Source: an uncultured Metabacillus sp. (GTDB lineage: Bacteria > Bacillota > Bacilli > Bacillales > Bacillaceae). From it: a DNA stretch of 64,000 nucleotides. Every line of letters starts with the position of its first letter. The first letter of the stretch is position 1. Shown here piece after piece: positions 56,761-64,000 of this stretch. The position numbers and the translations under genes were made by a program. The stretch is taken from NCBI RefSeq assembly GCF_947503125.1, contig NZ_CANNCR010000008.1:62001-126000 (forward strand), given 5' to 3'. Under the pieces are notes generated by a model. The model had not been told where the DNA came from, did not search any database, and worked only from the letters and a program-made list of their open reading frames with translations.

Positions 56761-57879
56761 TTATTCTGCTACCTCTTGAATGATGGCTACAACGAATTCA
56801 GCTGTTTTTTCCAGCTCTTCAATCGGCATTTTTTCATTTGTCGTATGGATTTCTTCATAACCCACCGCAAGGTTTACAGTTGGAATTCCATTTCCCGCAA
56901 TAACATTGGCATCACTTCCGCCGCCGCTTGTTTGAAGCTCGCTTTCACGTCCAATCCGAGCCGCTGCGCGTTTAGCTACCTCAACGACATGATCCCCATC
57001 CCCAAATTTAAAACCAGGATACATGACTTCAATATCAACCTCTGCACGTCCGCCCATTTCATTGGCAACCTCCTCAAAGGAATCCTTCATGATTTTCACT
57101 TGTGCTTCCATTTTTTCAGGAACCAATGAACGGGCTTCTGCAAGAATATGTACCAGGTCACACACGATATTTGTTTGTGTTCCACCTTCAAATCGGCCAA
57201 TATTAGCTGTCGTTTCATGGTCAATTCTGCCTAATGGCATTTTGGCAATTGCTTTTGCAGCAATAGTAATGGCGGATACCCCTTTTTCTGGTGCAACCCC
57301 TGCATGTGCCGTTTTACCATAAATCGTTGCTTTCACCTTTGCTTGAGTAGGTGCGGCAACAATAATGGTTCCGACTTTACCATCACTGTCTAGGGCATAA
57401 CCATATTTTGCTGTCATTAACGCTGGATCAAGAGCCTTTGCTCCAACTAAGCCTGATTCTTCACCAGCCGTTATGACAAACTCAATCTTACCGTGAGGAA
57501 TGTTTTGTTCTTTTAACGTTTTTATCGCTTCCAGCATTGCCGCTAACCCTGCTTTATCATCGGCACCGAGAATGGTTGTCCCATCTGTTACCACATAGCC
57601 GTCCTTAATGCTAGGCTTGATACCTTTACCTGGTACAACCGTGTCCATATGTGATGTAAAATAGATGGTATCAACATTATCTTTTGTTGCTGCCAATGTA
57701 CATACTAAATTACCAGCTCCATGACCTGTAACTCCAGTTGTGTCATCCTCAACTACATCTAAGCCTAGGGCAGTAAACTTTTCCTTCAATACTTTTGCAA
57801 TCTCCCCTTCAAACTTTGTTTCTGAATCAATTTGCACAAGCTCTAAAAACTCATCAAGCAAGCGTTGTTTATTAATCAT
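56761..57879 (-). CDS. yqjE: M20-family peptidase YqjE (PepT-like)
   Basis: A cytoplasmic zinc aminopeptidase-like enzyme. Metal and catalytic motifs are TSHMDTVVPG, ILGADDKAGLAAM, and AGEESGLVGA. Length is 372 aa, shorter than PepT (about 408). The substrate is unknown. It follows yqjD by 14 bp in a minus-strand run. Confidence 0.9.
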   Translation of the reverse strand: MINKQRLLDEFLELVQIDSETKFEGEIAKVLKEKFTALGLDVVEDDTTGVTGHGAGNLVCTLAATKDNVDTIYFTSHMDTVVPGKGIKPSIKDGYVVTDGTTILGADDKAGLAAMLEAIKTLKEQNIPHGKIEFVITAGEESGLVGAKALDPALMTAKYGYALDSDGKVGTIIVAAPTQAKVKATIYGKTAHAGVAPEKGVSAITIAAKAIAKMPLGRIDHETTANIGRFEGGTQTNIVCDLVHILAEARSLVPEKMEAQVKIMKDSFEEVANEMGGRAEVDIEVMYPGFKFGDGDHVVEVAKRAAARIGRESELQTSGGGSDANVIAGNGIPTVNLAVGYEEIHTTNEKMPIEELEKTAEFVVAIIQEVAE

Positions 57880-57893
57880 TTCAACTTTACCTC

Positions 57894-59447
57894 CTAAAGG
57901 GGAATGTTCCCGTGTTTTTTATTTGGTCTAAACTCCTGTTTTGTTCTAAGCATGTCAAGAGCTTGGATCAGCTTAATTCTTGTATCCCTTGGGTCAATAA
58001 CATCGTCAACCATTCCCTGACTTGCTGCAACATAGGGATTTGCAAACTTTTCACGATATTCTTTAATTTTTTCTGTTCTTGTTTGTTCAGGGGTGTCACT
58101 ATTCTCTATTTCCTTTGAAAAAATAATGGATGCAGCCCCTTGAGGACCCATAACAGCAATTTCAGCATTTGGCCATGCATAGACTAAATCTGCGCCAATT
58201 GATTTACTGTTCAAGGCTACATAAGCTCCTCCATATGCTTTTCTTAAGATGATGGTCAACTTCGGAACTGTTGCCTCAGAGTACGCATATAAAATTTTAG
58301 CACCGTGGCGAATAATCCCTCCGTGCTCTTGTTTAACACCAGGAAAGAAGCCTGTTACATCCTCAAATGTAATCAGCGGAATTTGAAAAGAATCACAAAA
58401 ACGGATAAATCTAGCGGCTTTATCTGATGAATCAATATCCAAACCGCCAGCCATATATTTCGGTTGATTACAAACAAGACCAACGACCTCGCCTTTTATT
58501 CTTGCTAAACCGATGACAATGTTTTTTGCAAAATCCTTTTGAATTTCTAAAAATGAACCGTCATCAACAACCTGATGAATGACGATGCGAACATCATAAG
58601 GTCGTATGGCATCGAAGGGAATTAAATCAGTTAAGTCCGGACGATATTCATCCTTTTCGGTATACGGCAAGATTGGAGGTTTTTCCTGATTATTTTGCGG
58701 CAAATAGCTTAACAGCATTCGAACTTGAAGTAGAACCTCTTCTTCTGATGAACCTGAGAAATGCGCGTTGCCACTAATCGTATTATGTACATAAGCTCCT
58801 CCTAAATCCTCAGAACTTATTTTTTCACCTGTTACGGTTTCAATTACCTTTGGCCCAGTAATAAACATTTGACTTGTTTGTTCGACCATAAACACAAAAT
58901 CAGTGATAGCTGGTGAATACACCGCCCCTCCTGCACATGGCCCAAGAATGACTGACAACTGTGGAATGACACCAGAATAAATCGTATTACGGTAAAAAAT
59001 TTGCCCGTACCCATCTAATGATACCACACCTTCTTGAATTCTCGCACCGCCCGAGTCATTCAAGCCAATAAATGGCGTACCATTTTTTGCAGCCAGATCC
59101 ATAACCGCTGCGATTTTTTTGGCATGCATTTCACCTAGAGCACCGCCAAATACAGTAAAATCCTGGGAAAATAAATAAATCGGCCTCCCGTTCACTTTTC
59201 CATAACCTGTAACCACACCATCACCAGGTCCTTTTTTATCATGTAAGCCAAAATCACTGCAACGATGCTGAATAAATGGGTTTAATTCAACAAATGTCCC
59301 CTCATCAACAAGTAAGTTTATCCGTTCCCTGGCCGTCAGCTTTCCTTTTTCATGCTGCTTGTTAATTTTATCATCACCGCCGCCCAGCTCAACTTCACGC
59401 CTTTTTTCATATAATTCATTTATTTTTTCGTAAATATCATTGCTCAT
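57894..59447 (-). CDS. yqjD: Acyl-CoA carboxyltransferase YqjD (propionyl/methylmalonyl-CoA type)
   Basis: The beta subunit of a biotin-dependent carboxylase or decarboxylase. Family motifs include KLTARERINLLVDEGTF, PCAGGAVYSPAITDF, and FEDVTGFFPGVKQEHGG with KAYGGAYVALN. Length is 517 aa from the ATG at 59447, about six bases after GGGGTG. The adjacent epimerase-like yqjC (11-bp overlap) suggests methylmalonyl-CoA metabolism. No biotin carrier gene is present nearby. Confidence 0.92.
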   Translation of the reverse strand: MSNDIYEKINELYEKRREVELGGGDDKINKQHEKGKLTARERINLLVDEGTFVELNPFIQHRCSDFGLHDKKGPGDGVVTGYGKVNGRPIYLFSQDFTVFGGALGEMHAKKIAAVMDLAAKNGTPFIGLNDSGGARIQEGVVSLDGYGQIFYRNTIYSGVIPQLSVILGPCAGGAVYSPAITDFVFMVEQTSQMFITGPKVIETVTGEKISSEDLGGAYVHNTISGNAHFSGSSEEEVLLQVRMLLSYLPQNNQEKPPILPYTEKDEYRPDLTDLIPFDAIRPYDVRIVIHQVVDDGSFLEIQKDFAKNIVIGLARIKGEVVGLVCNQPKYMAGGLDIDSSDKAARFIRFCDSFQIPLITFEDVTGFFPGVKQEHGGIIRHGAKILYAYSEATVPKLTIILRKAYGGAYVALNSKSIGADLVYAWPNAEIAVMGPQGAASIIFSKEIENSDTPEQTRTEKIKEYREKFANPYVAASQGMVDDVIDPRDTRIKLIQALDMLRTKQEFRPNKKHGNIPL

Positions 59448-59859
59448 CATCTTCACCCCGTTGTTTTTCACATAGCTCGACTAACACATTATTTGCTTCT
59501 TTAGGATGTAAAAAGGCAATCATTGCTTGTGCCGCACCAATTCGTGGCTTTTCATCAATTAGCGGGATCCCTTTCCTCTTTAAATCCTTTAGACGTGCTT
59601 CTAAGTCAGAAACACCAAAGGCAATATGATGGATCCCTTCACCCTTTTTAGAAAGAAACCTAGCAATCGCGCTTTCTTCGGACATTGGTTCTAATAGTTC
59701 GATTTTAGTATCGCCGGCCGTTAAGAAAGCAACTCTAACCTGCTGTGATGGCACTTCTTCATAACCTAGTAATTGCAGCTGTAAAACATCCTTATAAAAA
59801 GGCAAAACATTTTCTATTGATTGAACTGCTATACCGATATGATCAACTTTATTCACCAT
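59437..59859 (-). CDS. yqjC: Methylmalonyl-CoA epimerase-like protein YqjC
   Basis: A vicinal-oxygen-chelate fold protein (140 aa). Metal ligands are likely His7 in VDHIGIAVQ, His in GIHHIAFGV and Glu in NVLVELCEK. Its overlap with yqjD points to a methylmalonyl-CoA epimerase that converts the (S) and (R) forms. Confidence 0.9.
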   Translation of the reverse strand: MVNKVDHIGIAVQSIENVLPFYKDVLQLQLLGYEEVPSQQVRVAFLTAGDTKIELLEPMSEESAIARFLSKKGEGIHHIAFGVSDLEARLKDLKRKGIPLIDEKPRIGAAQAMIAFLHPKEANNVLVELCEKQRGEDDEQ

Positions 59860-59978
59860 TTGCCGAATTCCCCCGCTCTCTTGTAAACGCTATCACAATA
59901 TAATAAACTTTCTCTCTTTTTACATGAAACTCCTGCAAGTTTGTCAAATTTTTTGGAATTTATTCTTTTCTGAAGGTG

Positions 59979-60007
59979 TTGTCCAATTTGTCCATTCACG
60001 TTAAAAT
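59979..60007 (+). promoter_or_regulatory. Sigma-A promoter of the Prli42-type gene
   Basis: TTGTCC at 59979, 17 bases, TAAAAT at 60002. The ATG is 24 bases downstream of the -10. Confidence 0.6.
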
Positions 60008-60030
60008 AATAGGACAAGGAGTGAGAATAA

Positions 60031-60123
60031 ATGTCTCGTAAAACACAAAAATTCGTCGTTTATTTAATGATAGGCATTATGCTTGTTACAACCATTCTTA
60101 CTGGCGTGGCAGCTTGGTTTTAA
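60031..60123 (+). CDS. prli42: Stressosome-associated miniprotein Prli42
   Basis: Thirty residues, MSRKTQKFVVYLMIGIMLVT followed by TILTGVAAWF: a basic N-terminal patch and one membrane helix. This is the Prli42 pattern. In Listeria this peptide tethers the stressosome (RsbR) to the membrane. AAGGAG lies 10 bases before the ATG. Its place beside yqjA/yqjC is where Bacillus genomes often hold it. Confidence 0.85.
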   Translation: MSRKTQKFVVYLMIGIMLVTTILTGVAAWF

Positions 60124-60187
60124 ATATTTTTTGCAATGATTTATGCCTGTGACTGAAATCAACAGGCAAGTTTGACAGAAAAAATAA

Positions 60188-60288
60188 AAAGAGGCAGTTC
60201 AAAGCACATTGTCTGATCCTACCTAGCTTTAACACTGTAAGTCTTGGTATTTAGAGCTGGACGTAAATTGAACTGACTCTTTTTGCTT
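60188..60288. terminator. Terminator with a ~65-bp insert in the loop
   Basis: AAAAAGAGGCAGTTCAA and TTGAACTGACTCTTTTT pair over about 17 bases, but about 65 bases lie between them instead of a short loop. The insert ends TTAGAGCTGGACG, like the end of the REP-like repeats (GGAGCTGGATG). It separates prli42 from the convergent yqjA. Confidence 0.65.
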
Positions 60289-60295
60289 AACTTCT

Positions 60296-61249
60296 TTATC
60301 GATCCATTCCTTTAAATTGACTTTTTATAATTAAATAACTTTCCATTTCCCTTATAAAATGAAGCAGTGCTGCCCTAACTTCGAACTCTTCCCTCGTTTG
60401 CGGCAATTCCATATTTTCAAATGACTGTTTCATTTCAATTAATTGTACTAAAAATCTATGTGCCGTATTTCCAGGATGGATATGTATACGCAGATCATGA
60501 ATAAAGTCTGCAATCATTTTGCTTTGTTCTACAGATGTATGTATCGAGGTAATCAATGGAATAATTCGTTCGATAATTTCAAATTGTTTTTCTCTCATTT
60601 TAAAATAGTGATAATAGGTATTTTCATGTCGTAAGAAATGATTTTCAACCTCACGAAATGCCATTGTCTTTGCTTGATTAATTAATTCCGCTGTTTTGAT
60701 GATTTCACTTCCATCCCATTTTCGGTCACTTTCAATCAAATACAATTCAATTTCGCGAAAAATAATCGAGAGATTTTCTTCAATTTGCTTTTGATAATTT
60801 TTCAGTTTTACTTCCATACTTGGCATATAAATGTTCATTATTAATGCTACACCAATTCCGATGATAATTAATAAAAATTCATTCCATATTAATGACCATG
60901 TAATCCTGCCTGCATTATATAAATGAAAAATAATGACTGTACTTGTCACGATCCCCTCTGTTACCTTCACAAACACTGTTGTCGGTATAAACACCAATAG
61001 CATCAGGCCAATAATGATAGGGTGATACATGAGCCCTTCAAAAAAAAGAAAGGAATAGATCATTGCAATCGTGCAAGCTAGAAGTCTCGCCCAAGAGCTT
61101 TTTAGTGATTTTTTCTTTGTAACCTGTATGCAGAGAATGGTAATGATACCTGCGGAAATATAATTTTCAAGCTCCATAAATTGTGCAAGCATAACAGCAA
61201 TGGTCGTACCAAGTGCTGTTTTTGCTGTCCGGTACCCTATTTTAAACAT
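60296..61249 (-). CDS. yqjA: Aromatic acid exporter family protein YqjA
   Basis: An integral membrane protein of 317 aa (DUF939/ArAE type) with a bundle of helices in residues 1-140 and a long cytoplasmic C-terminal coiled domain. The family start is FKIGYRTAKTALGTTIAVML. I chose the ATG at 61249, which has GGGGAG upstream. The substrate is unknown. Confidence 0.88.
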   Translation of the reverse strand: MFKIGYRTAKTALGTTIAVMLAQFMELENYISAGIITILCIQVTKKKSLKSSWARLLACTIAMIYSFLFFEGLMYHPIIIGLMLLVFIPTTVFVKVTEGIVTSTVIIFHLYNAGRITWSLIWNEFLLIIIGIGVALIMNIYMPSMEVKLKNYQKQIEENLSIIFREIELYLIESDRKWDGSEIIKTAELINQAKTMAFREVENHFLRHENTYYHYFKMREKQFEIIERIIPLITSIHTSVEQSKMIADFIHDLRIHIHPGNTAHRFLVQLIEMKQSFENMELPQTREEFEVRAALLHFIREMESYLIIKSQFKGMDR

Positions 61250-61366
61250 ATGTTTCTCCCCATTAACCTTTAAAATTTCTACCAATTACTACTTAATTTA
61301 ACATAACCGCAGTAATATCTAAGCTTTATAATAAAAATAGTTTAACACTAAAAGATAGTAAAAACG

Positions 61367-61397
61367 AAAAAAGATGATCAATTTGACCACCTTTTCT
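61367..61397 (-). terminator. Terminator of artPQR
   Basis: AGGTGGTCA/TGATCATCT stem with a 4-base loop followed by TTTTTTCG on the minus strand, just after the artR stop. Confidence 0.7.
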
Positions 61398-61403
61398 TTG
61401 TCC

Positions 61404-62126
61404 TTATAACATTTTTTCTAAGAATACTTTTGCACGTTCCGTTTTCGGATTTGTAAAAAATTCAGCTGGTGCAGCATCCTCAACAAGCTTACCTCCATCA
61501 AGGAAAAGCACGCGATCTGCTACCTCTTTGGCAAAGCCCATTTCATGTGTTACAATGGCCATCGTCATTCCCGTTTGTGCTAAGTCCTTCATGACCTCAA
61601 GCACCTCTTTTACCATTTCAGGATCAAGTGCTGAAGTAGGCTCATCAAACAAGATGGCTTCCGGGTTCATGGCAAGTGCACGTGCGATCGCCACCCGTTG
61701 TTTTTGTCCGCCTGATAAACGATTTGGGTATTCCGATGCCTTTTCAAGTAGACCTACCTTTTTTAATAGGTTTTTTCCGTTTTCCTCTGCTTCTTGCTTG
61801 GACTGCCCTCTGACAGTCATTGGCGCATATGTTAAGTTATCAAGAACCGTTTTATGAGGAAATAAATGAAAGTGCTGGAAAACCATTCCGACATTTTGAC
61901 GCACCTTAGCGATATCAACCTTGGGATTCGTAACTTCCTGCTCTTTAATCCACACTTTCCCCTTTGTAGGCGTTTCAAGTAAATTCAAGCATCGTAAAAA
62001 AGTGGACTTACCAGATCCCGAAGGTCCGATAATCGCAATTACCTCACCAGAAGCAATCGTTGTAGAAATTCCTTTTAATACTTCGAGTTTTCCGTAAGAT
62101 TTATGCAAATTCTCAACCTTAATCAC
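61404..62126 (-). CDS. artR: Arginine ABC transporter, ATP-binding protein
   Basis: The ATPase of the polar amino-acid importer. Walker A is GPSGSGKST (residues 34-42), the signature is [15 protein letters not shown], Walker B is [12 protein letters not shown], and the H-loop is VTHEMGF. Length is 240 aa. The start overlaps artQ by 8 bp. Substrate call rests on order (artP-artQ-artR, B. subtilis yqiXYZ) and on the ArgR-like site upstream of artP. Confidence 0.93.
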   Translation of the reverse strand: MIKVENLHKSYGKLEVLKGISTTIASGEVIAIIGPSGSGKSTFLRCLNLLETPTKGKVWIKEQEVTNPKVDIAKVRQNVGMVFQHFHLFPHKTVLDNLTYAPMTVRGQSKQEAEENGKNLLKKVGLLEKASEYPNRLSGGQKQRVAIARALAMNPEAILFDEPTSALDPEMVKEVLEVMKDLAQTGMTMAIVTHEMGFAKEVADRVLFLDGGKLVEDAAPAEFFTNPKTERAKVFLEKML

Positions 62127-62778
62127 TGCGTCTCATTCTCCCTTCAATGCCTTTACCAAGGAGTGTCAATACCATCACTAATAGATAGTAGATAAGACCG
62201 GCAAATAATAAAGGGGCAAAATAATTATATGAATCTGCCCCAACTTGATAGGCACGTCTCATAATGTCTTGTACACCAATCACGGTTACAATCGCTGATT
62301 CTTTTGTTAACGTAATGAATTCATTCATTAATGCTGGCAAAATATTTTTAAAAGCCTGAGGCAGAATAATATCCTTCATCATCTTTGAATAAGGAATTCC
62401 TAATGCCATTGAAGCCTCTTGCTGTCCTTTATCAATTGCATTAATACCAGCGCGAATAATTTCAGAAATATATGCTCCGGAATTCAATGTAAACGCAGCA
62501 ACAGCTGCAGGGTATGGATCGATCGGGAAACCTAAAATTTGTGGTAACCCAAAATAAATGATAAGCAATTGCAGCACCAATGGTGTTCCTCTAAAAATAG
62601 ACGTATAAGCATCTGCAAACCACATTAATGGTTTGATTCTACTGATTTTGAATAGTGCCAAAATAATTCCCCATACAAAACCAAGTAACAAGGAAAGTAA
62701 CACAATTTGTAACGTGACCCAAATTCCTTCCAAAATAAATGGCAAGGATGGGACGATCGAGGAAAAGTTTATATCCAT
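62119..62778 (-). CDS. artQ: Arginine ABC transporter, permease
   Basis: The HisMQ-type membrane subunit, with about five helices and the EAA loop [24 protein letters not shown] (residues 118-141) that docks with the ATPase. Length is 219 aa. It lies 101 bp downstream of artP behind an attenuator-like hairpin. Confidence 0.94.
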   Translation of the reverse strand: MDINFSSIVPSLPFILEGIWVTLQIVLLSLLLGFVWGIILALFKISRIKPLMWFADAYTSIFRGTPLVLQLLIIYFGLPQILGFPIDPYPAAVAAFTLNSGAYISEIIRAGINAIDKGQQEASMALGIPYSKMMKDIILPQAFKNILPALMNEFITLTKESAIVTVIGVQDIMRRAYQVGADSYNYFAPLLFAGLIYYLLVMVLTLLGKGIEGRMRRSD

Positions 62779-62818
62779 GTTTTCTAATTCCTTTCAATCT
62801 GATCTTAACCTATATTCA

Positions 62819-62860
62819 TAAAAAAGGGCCGACACTATAAGTAGCTGTCAGACCCATATA
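62819..62860 (-). promoter_or_regulatory. Attenuator-like hairpin between artP and artQ
   Basis: GGGTCTGACA pairs with TGTCGGCCC (two imperfect positions), followed by TTTTTTATG. It should let most transcripts stop after artP and so make more binding protein than permease, as is common in this transporter type. Confidence 0.65.
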
Positions 62861-62879
62861 ATTTTTAAAAGTAGCTTTC

Positions 62880-63674
62880 TTATTCTTCGCCGCCAAACCA
62901 TTTTGCAACTAATTGATCAAGCTTGCCATTTTCTTTCATTTCATTTAGAGCATCATTAAATTCTTTTGTATATGCACTATTTTTTTGAAAAGCAATCGCA
63001 GATCCTGCCTCTTCCTCTGATTCCATAGTAAAGCCAGTTAGGTCTTTATCTTTTTCAGTATATCCATTGGCAACTAAATCCTCGATGATCGCTGCATCGA
63101 TACGACCTGATTTTAATTCCTGAATTAAATCAGAGATTTTATTGCGGTTCTCAATTTTTATATTTACTTTTTCTGAAATTTCCTTTGCTTTATCTTCCTG
63201 AATAGAGCCTAATTGAACACCAATTGTTTTTCCATCAAGCTCTTCGATTGATTTTATTTCGTTATCTTTTAACGAAACAATCATGTGATTAGCTGTATAA
63301 TAAACATCTGAAAAATCAACATTCTCCGCACGCTCAGGTGTTGGAGTCATCCCTGATAATACTAAATCAATTTGTTTTGCCTGAAGGGCAGGGATTAAAC
63401 TATTAAAATCCATATCCTGAATTTCAAGCTCATACCCTGTTTTTTCTGCTAACGCCTTCGCAAGATCGATATCAAAACCAATAATGTCGCTGCCTTGTGC
63501 CGTATCAATATATTCAAATGGCGGATAATCAGCTGATGTCGCCATTTTTAATACTTTTTTGTCAGCATTGCCAGCACCTGAAGTTGAGTTCTCAGCTTCA
63601 TTTGCGTTTGTACCGCATGCTGCTAATAAACCAATGATGAATAAACTTATCATGAGCAATGATAATTTTTTCAT
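62880..63674 (-). CDS. artP: Arginine-binding lipoprotein
   Basis: The extracellular solute-binding protein of the artPQR system. A lipobox (LLAACGTN, Cys at about residue 20) follows a 19-residue signal. The SBP family 3 core starts LKMATSADYPPFEYID, and includes GFDIDLAKALAEK and ALQAKQIDLVLSGMT. Length is 264 aa. ATG follows AGGAGG. Confidence 0.95.
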   Translation of the reverse strand: MKKLSLLMISLFIIGLLAACGTNANEAENSTSGAGNADKKVLKMATSADYPPFEYIDTAQGSDIIGFDIDLAKALAEKTGYELEIQDMDFNSLIPALQAKQIDLVLSGMTPTPERAENVDFSDVYYTANHMIVSLKDNEIKSIEELDGKTIGVQLGSIQEDKAKEISEKVNIKIENRNKISDLIQELKSGRIDAAIIEDLVANGYTEKDKDLTGFTMESEEEAGSAIAFQKNSAYTKEFNDALNEMKENGKLDQLVAKWFGGEE

Positions 63675-63755
63675 AATAATTTCCTCCTATAATATCTTCA
63701 TAATATTTATATCTGCTTTTAGTGTTCACTCATTAATATTTAATCAATACTCTGT

Positions 63756-63794
63756 ATTTTAACACAGGTTTATAAATATGCAATCATTATTCAT
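63756..63794 (-). promoter_or_regulatory. artP promoter with ArgR/AhrC-like operator
   Basis: ATGAATAATGATTGCAT (63794 to 63778) is close to the ARG box (ATGAATAAAAATTCAT). It covers the -35 TTGCAT (63783 to 63778), which is 16 bases from TAAAAT (63761 to 63756). A bound AhrC/ArgR repressor would block this promoter when arginine is high. Confidence 0.55.
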
Positions 63795-63861
63795 AAAGAT
63801 GTAATTATAAAAATATTAAGTCAATTCATTTTTTCAGAATATTTTTATTAATAGATAAAAA

Positions 63862-63892
63862 AAGACAAGCTCATTGACGAGCCTGCCTCATT
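63862..63892 (-). terminator. Terminator of the bacilliredoxin gene
   Basis: GGCAGGCTC and GAGCTTGTC (with G-U pairs) then TTTTTTTATC on the minus strand, 9 bases after the stop at 63901. Confidence 0.75.
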
Positions 63893-63900
63893 TTTTGTTC

Positions 63901-64000
63901 TTAAACTTCTTCACAATATTCATCAAACGCTGCTTGGAGCTTTGCAACGACTGACATTGGATCATGGCCTTCAATTTCATGACGTTCAACCATTGTCATG
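63901..64000 (-). CDS. Bacilliredoxin, BrxA/BrxB family (C-terminal part)
   Basis: The last 32 residues read [20 protein letters not shown], then [12 protein letters not shown]. The [12 protein letters not shown] motif is the C-terminal signature of bacilliredoxins (B. subtilis BrxB/YqiW), which remove bacillithiol from proteins. The CGC active site lies outside the window. The gene position next to artP fits yqiW. Confidence 0.85.
   Translation of the reverse strand, partial: MTMVERHEIEGHDPMSVVAKLQAAFDEYCEEV

Overview
The window is AT-rich chromosomal DNA from an endospore-forming member of the Bacillaceae. Gene content and order follow the Bacillus subtilis res-rib-spoVA-spoIIA-fur-yqk-yqj-art region closely. 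There are no rRNA or tRNA genes, no CRISPR array, no prophage and no intact insertion sequence. Most genes are on the minus strand.

Layout, left to right. (1) 1-7068: cytochrome c maturation (resB partial, resA), rluB, the sporulation cortex operon dacB-spmA-spmB, and the condensin partners scpA-scpB. (2) 7261-8035: a 31-residue YjcZ-type spore peptide behind a very good sigma-K promoter match, then ypuF. (3) 8133-11491: an FMN-riboswitch riboflavin operon, ribE-ribBA-ribH-ribT, with no ribD. (4) 11601-14836: ppiB, ypuA and lysA, with REP-like repeats around ypuA. (5) 15076-23286: a dense forespore block, spoVAA-AB-AC-AD-AEB-AEA-AF, spoIIAA-spoIIAB-sigF and dacF, with recognisable sigma-G, sigma-H and sigma-F promoters. 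(6) 23503-29742: nucleoside catabolism (drm-punA-pdp), xerD, yqzK, fur, spoIIM. (7) 30087-35260: endoQ-like, nudF, mciZ, yqkF, yqkE, a small unknown, a frameshifted yqkD, yqkC, yqkB. (8) 35316-40555: a two-component system, a wrecked SulP permease remnant, the SOS pair yolD-like/polY2, yqzH, and a decayed unknown gene. (9) 40595-46092: yqjQ, yqjP, a T-box-controlled proI, a frameshifted PAS kinase, a FabZ-like gene and an unknown small gene. (10) 46096-55387: yqjN, rnz, zwf, gndA, polY1 and a RodA/FtsW-family gene. (11) 55590-64000: a broken CAP-domain lipoprotein, yqjE, yqjD-yqjC, a prli42-type miniprotein, yqjA, the arginine transporter artPQR with an ArgR-like operator, and the 3' end of a bacilliredoxin gene.

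Much of the window serves sporulation. SpoIIAA/SpoIIAB/SigF start forespore transcription, SpoVA moves dipicolinic acid, DacB/DacF/SpmAB shape the cortex, SpoIIM drives engulfment, and MciZ blocks FtsZ in the mother cell. The second theme is housekeeping metabolism under classical RNA switches: FMN aptamer, proline T-box and a probable artP-artQ attenuator.

I found no convincing undescribed multi-gene system. The points most worth a second look are the DnaA-box-bearing REP-like repeats, including a 21-bp direct repeat that brackets ypuA; the decay scars (SulP, CAP lipoprotein, two single-base homopolymer frameshifts, two startless or multiply shifted frames); the missing ribD; and the atypical FabZ-like protein with its unknown partner.
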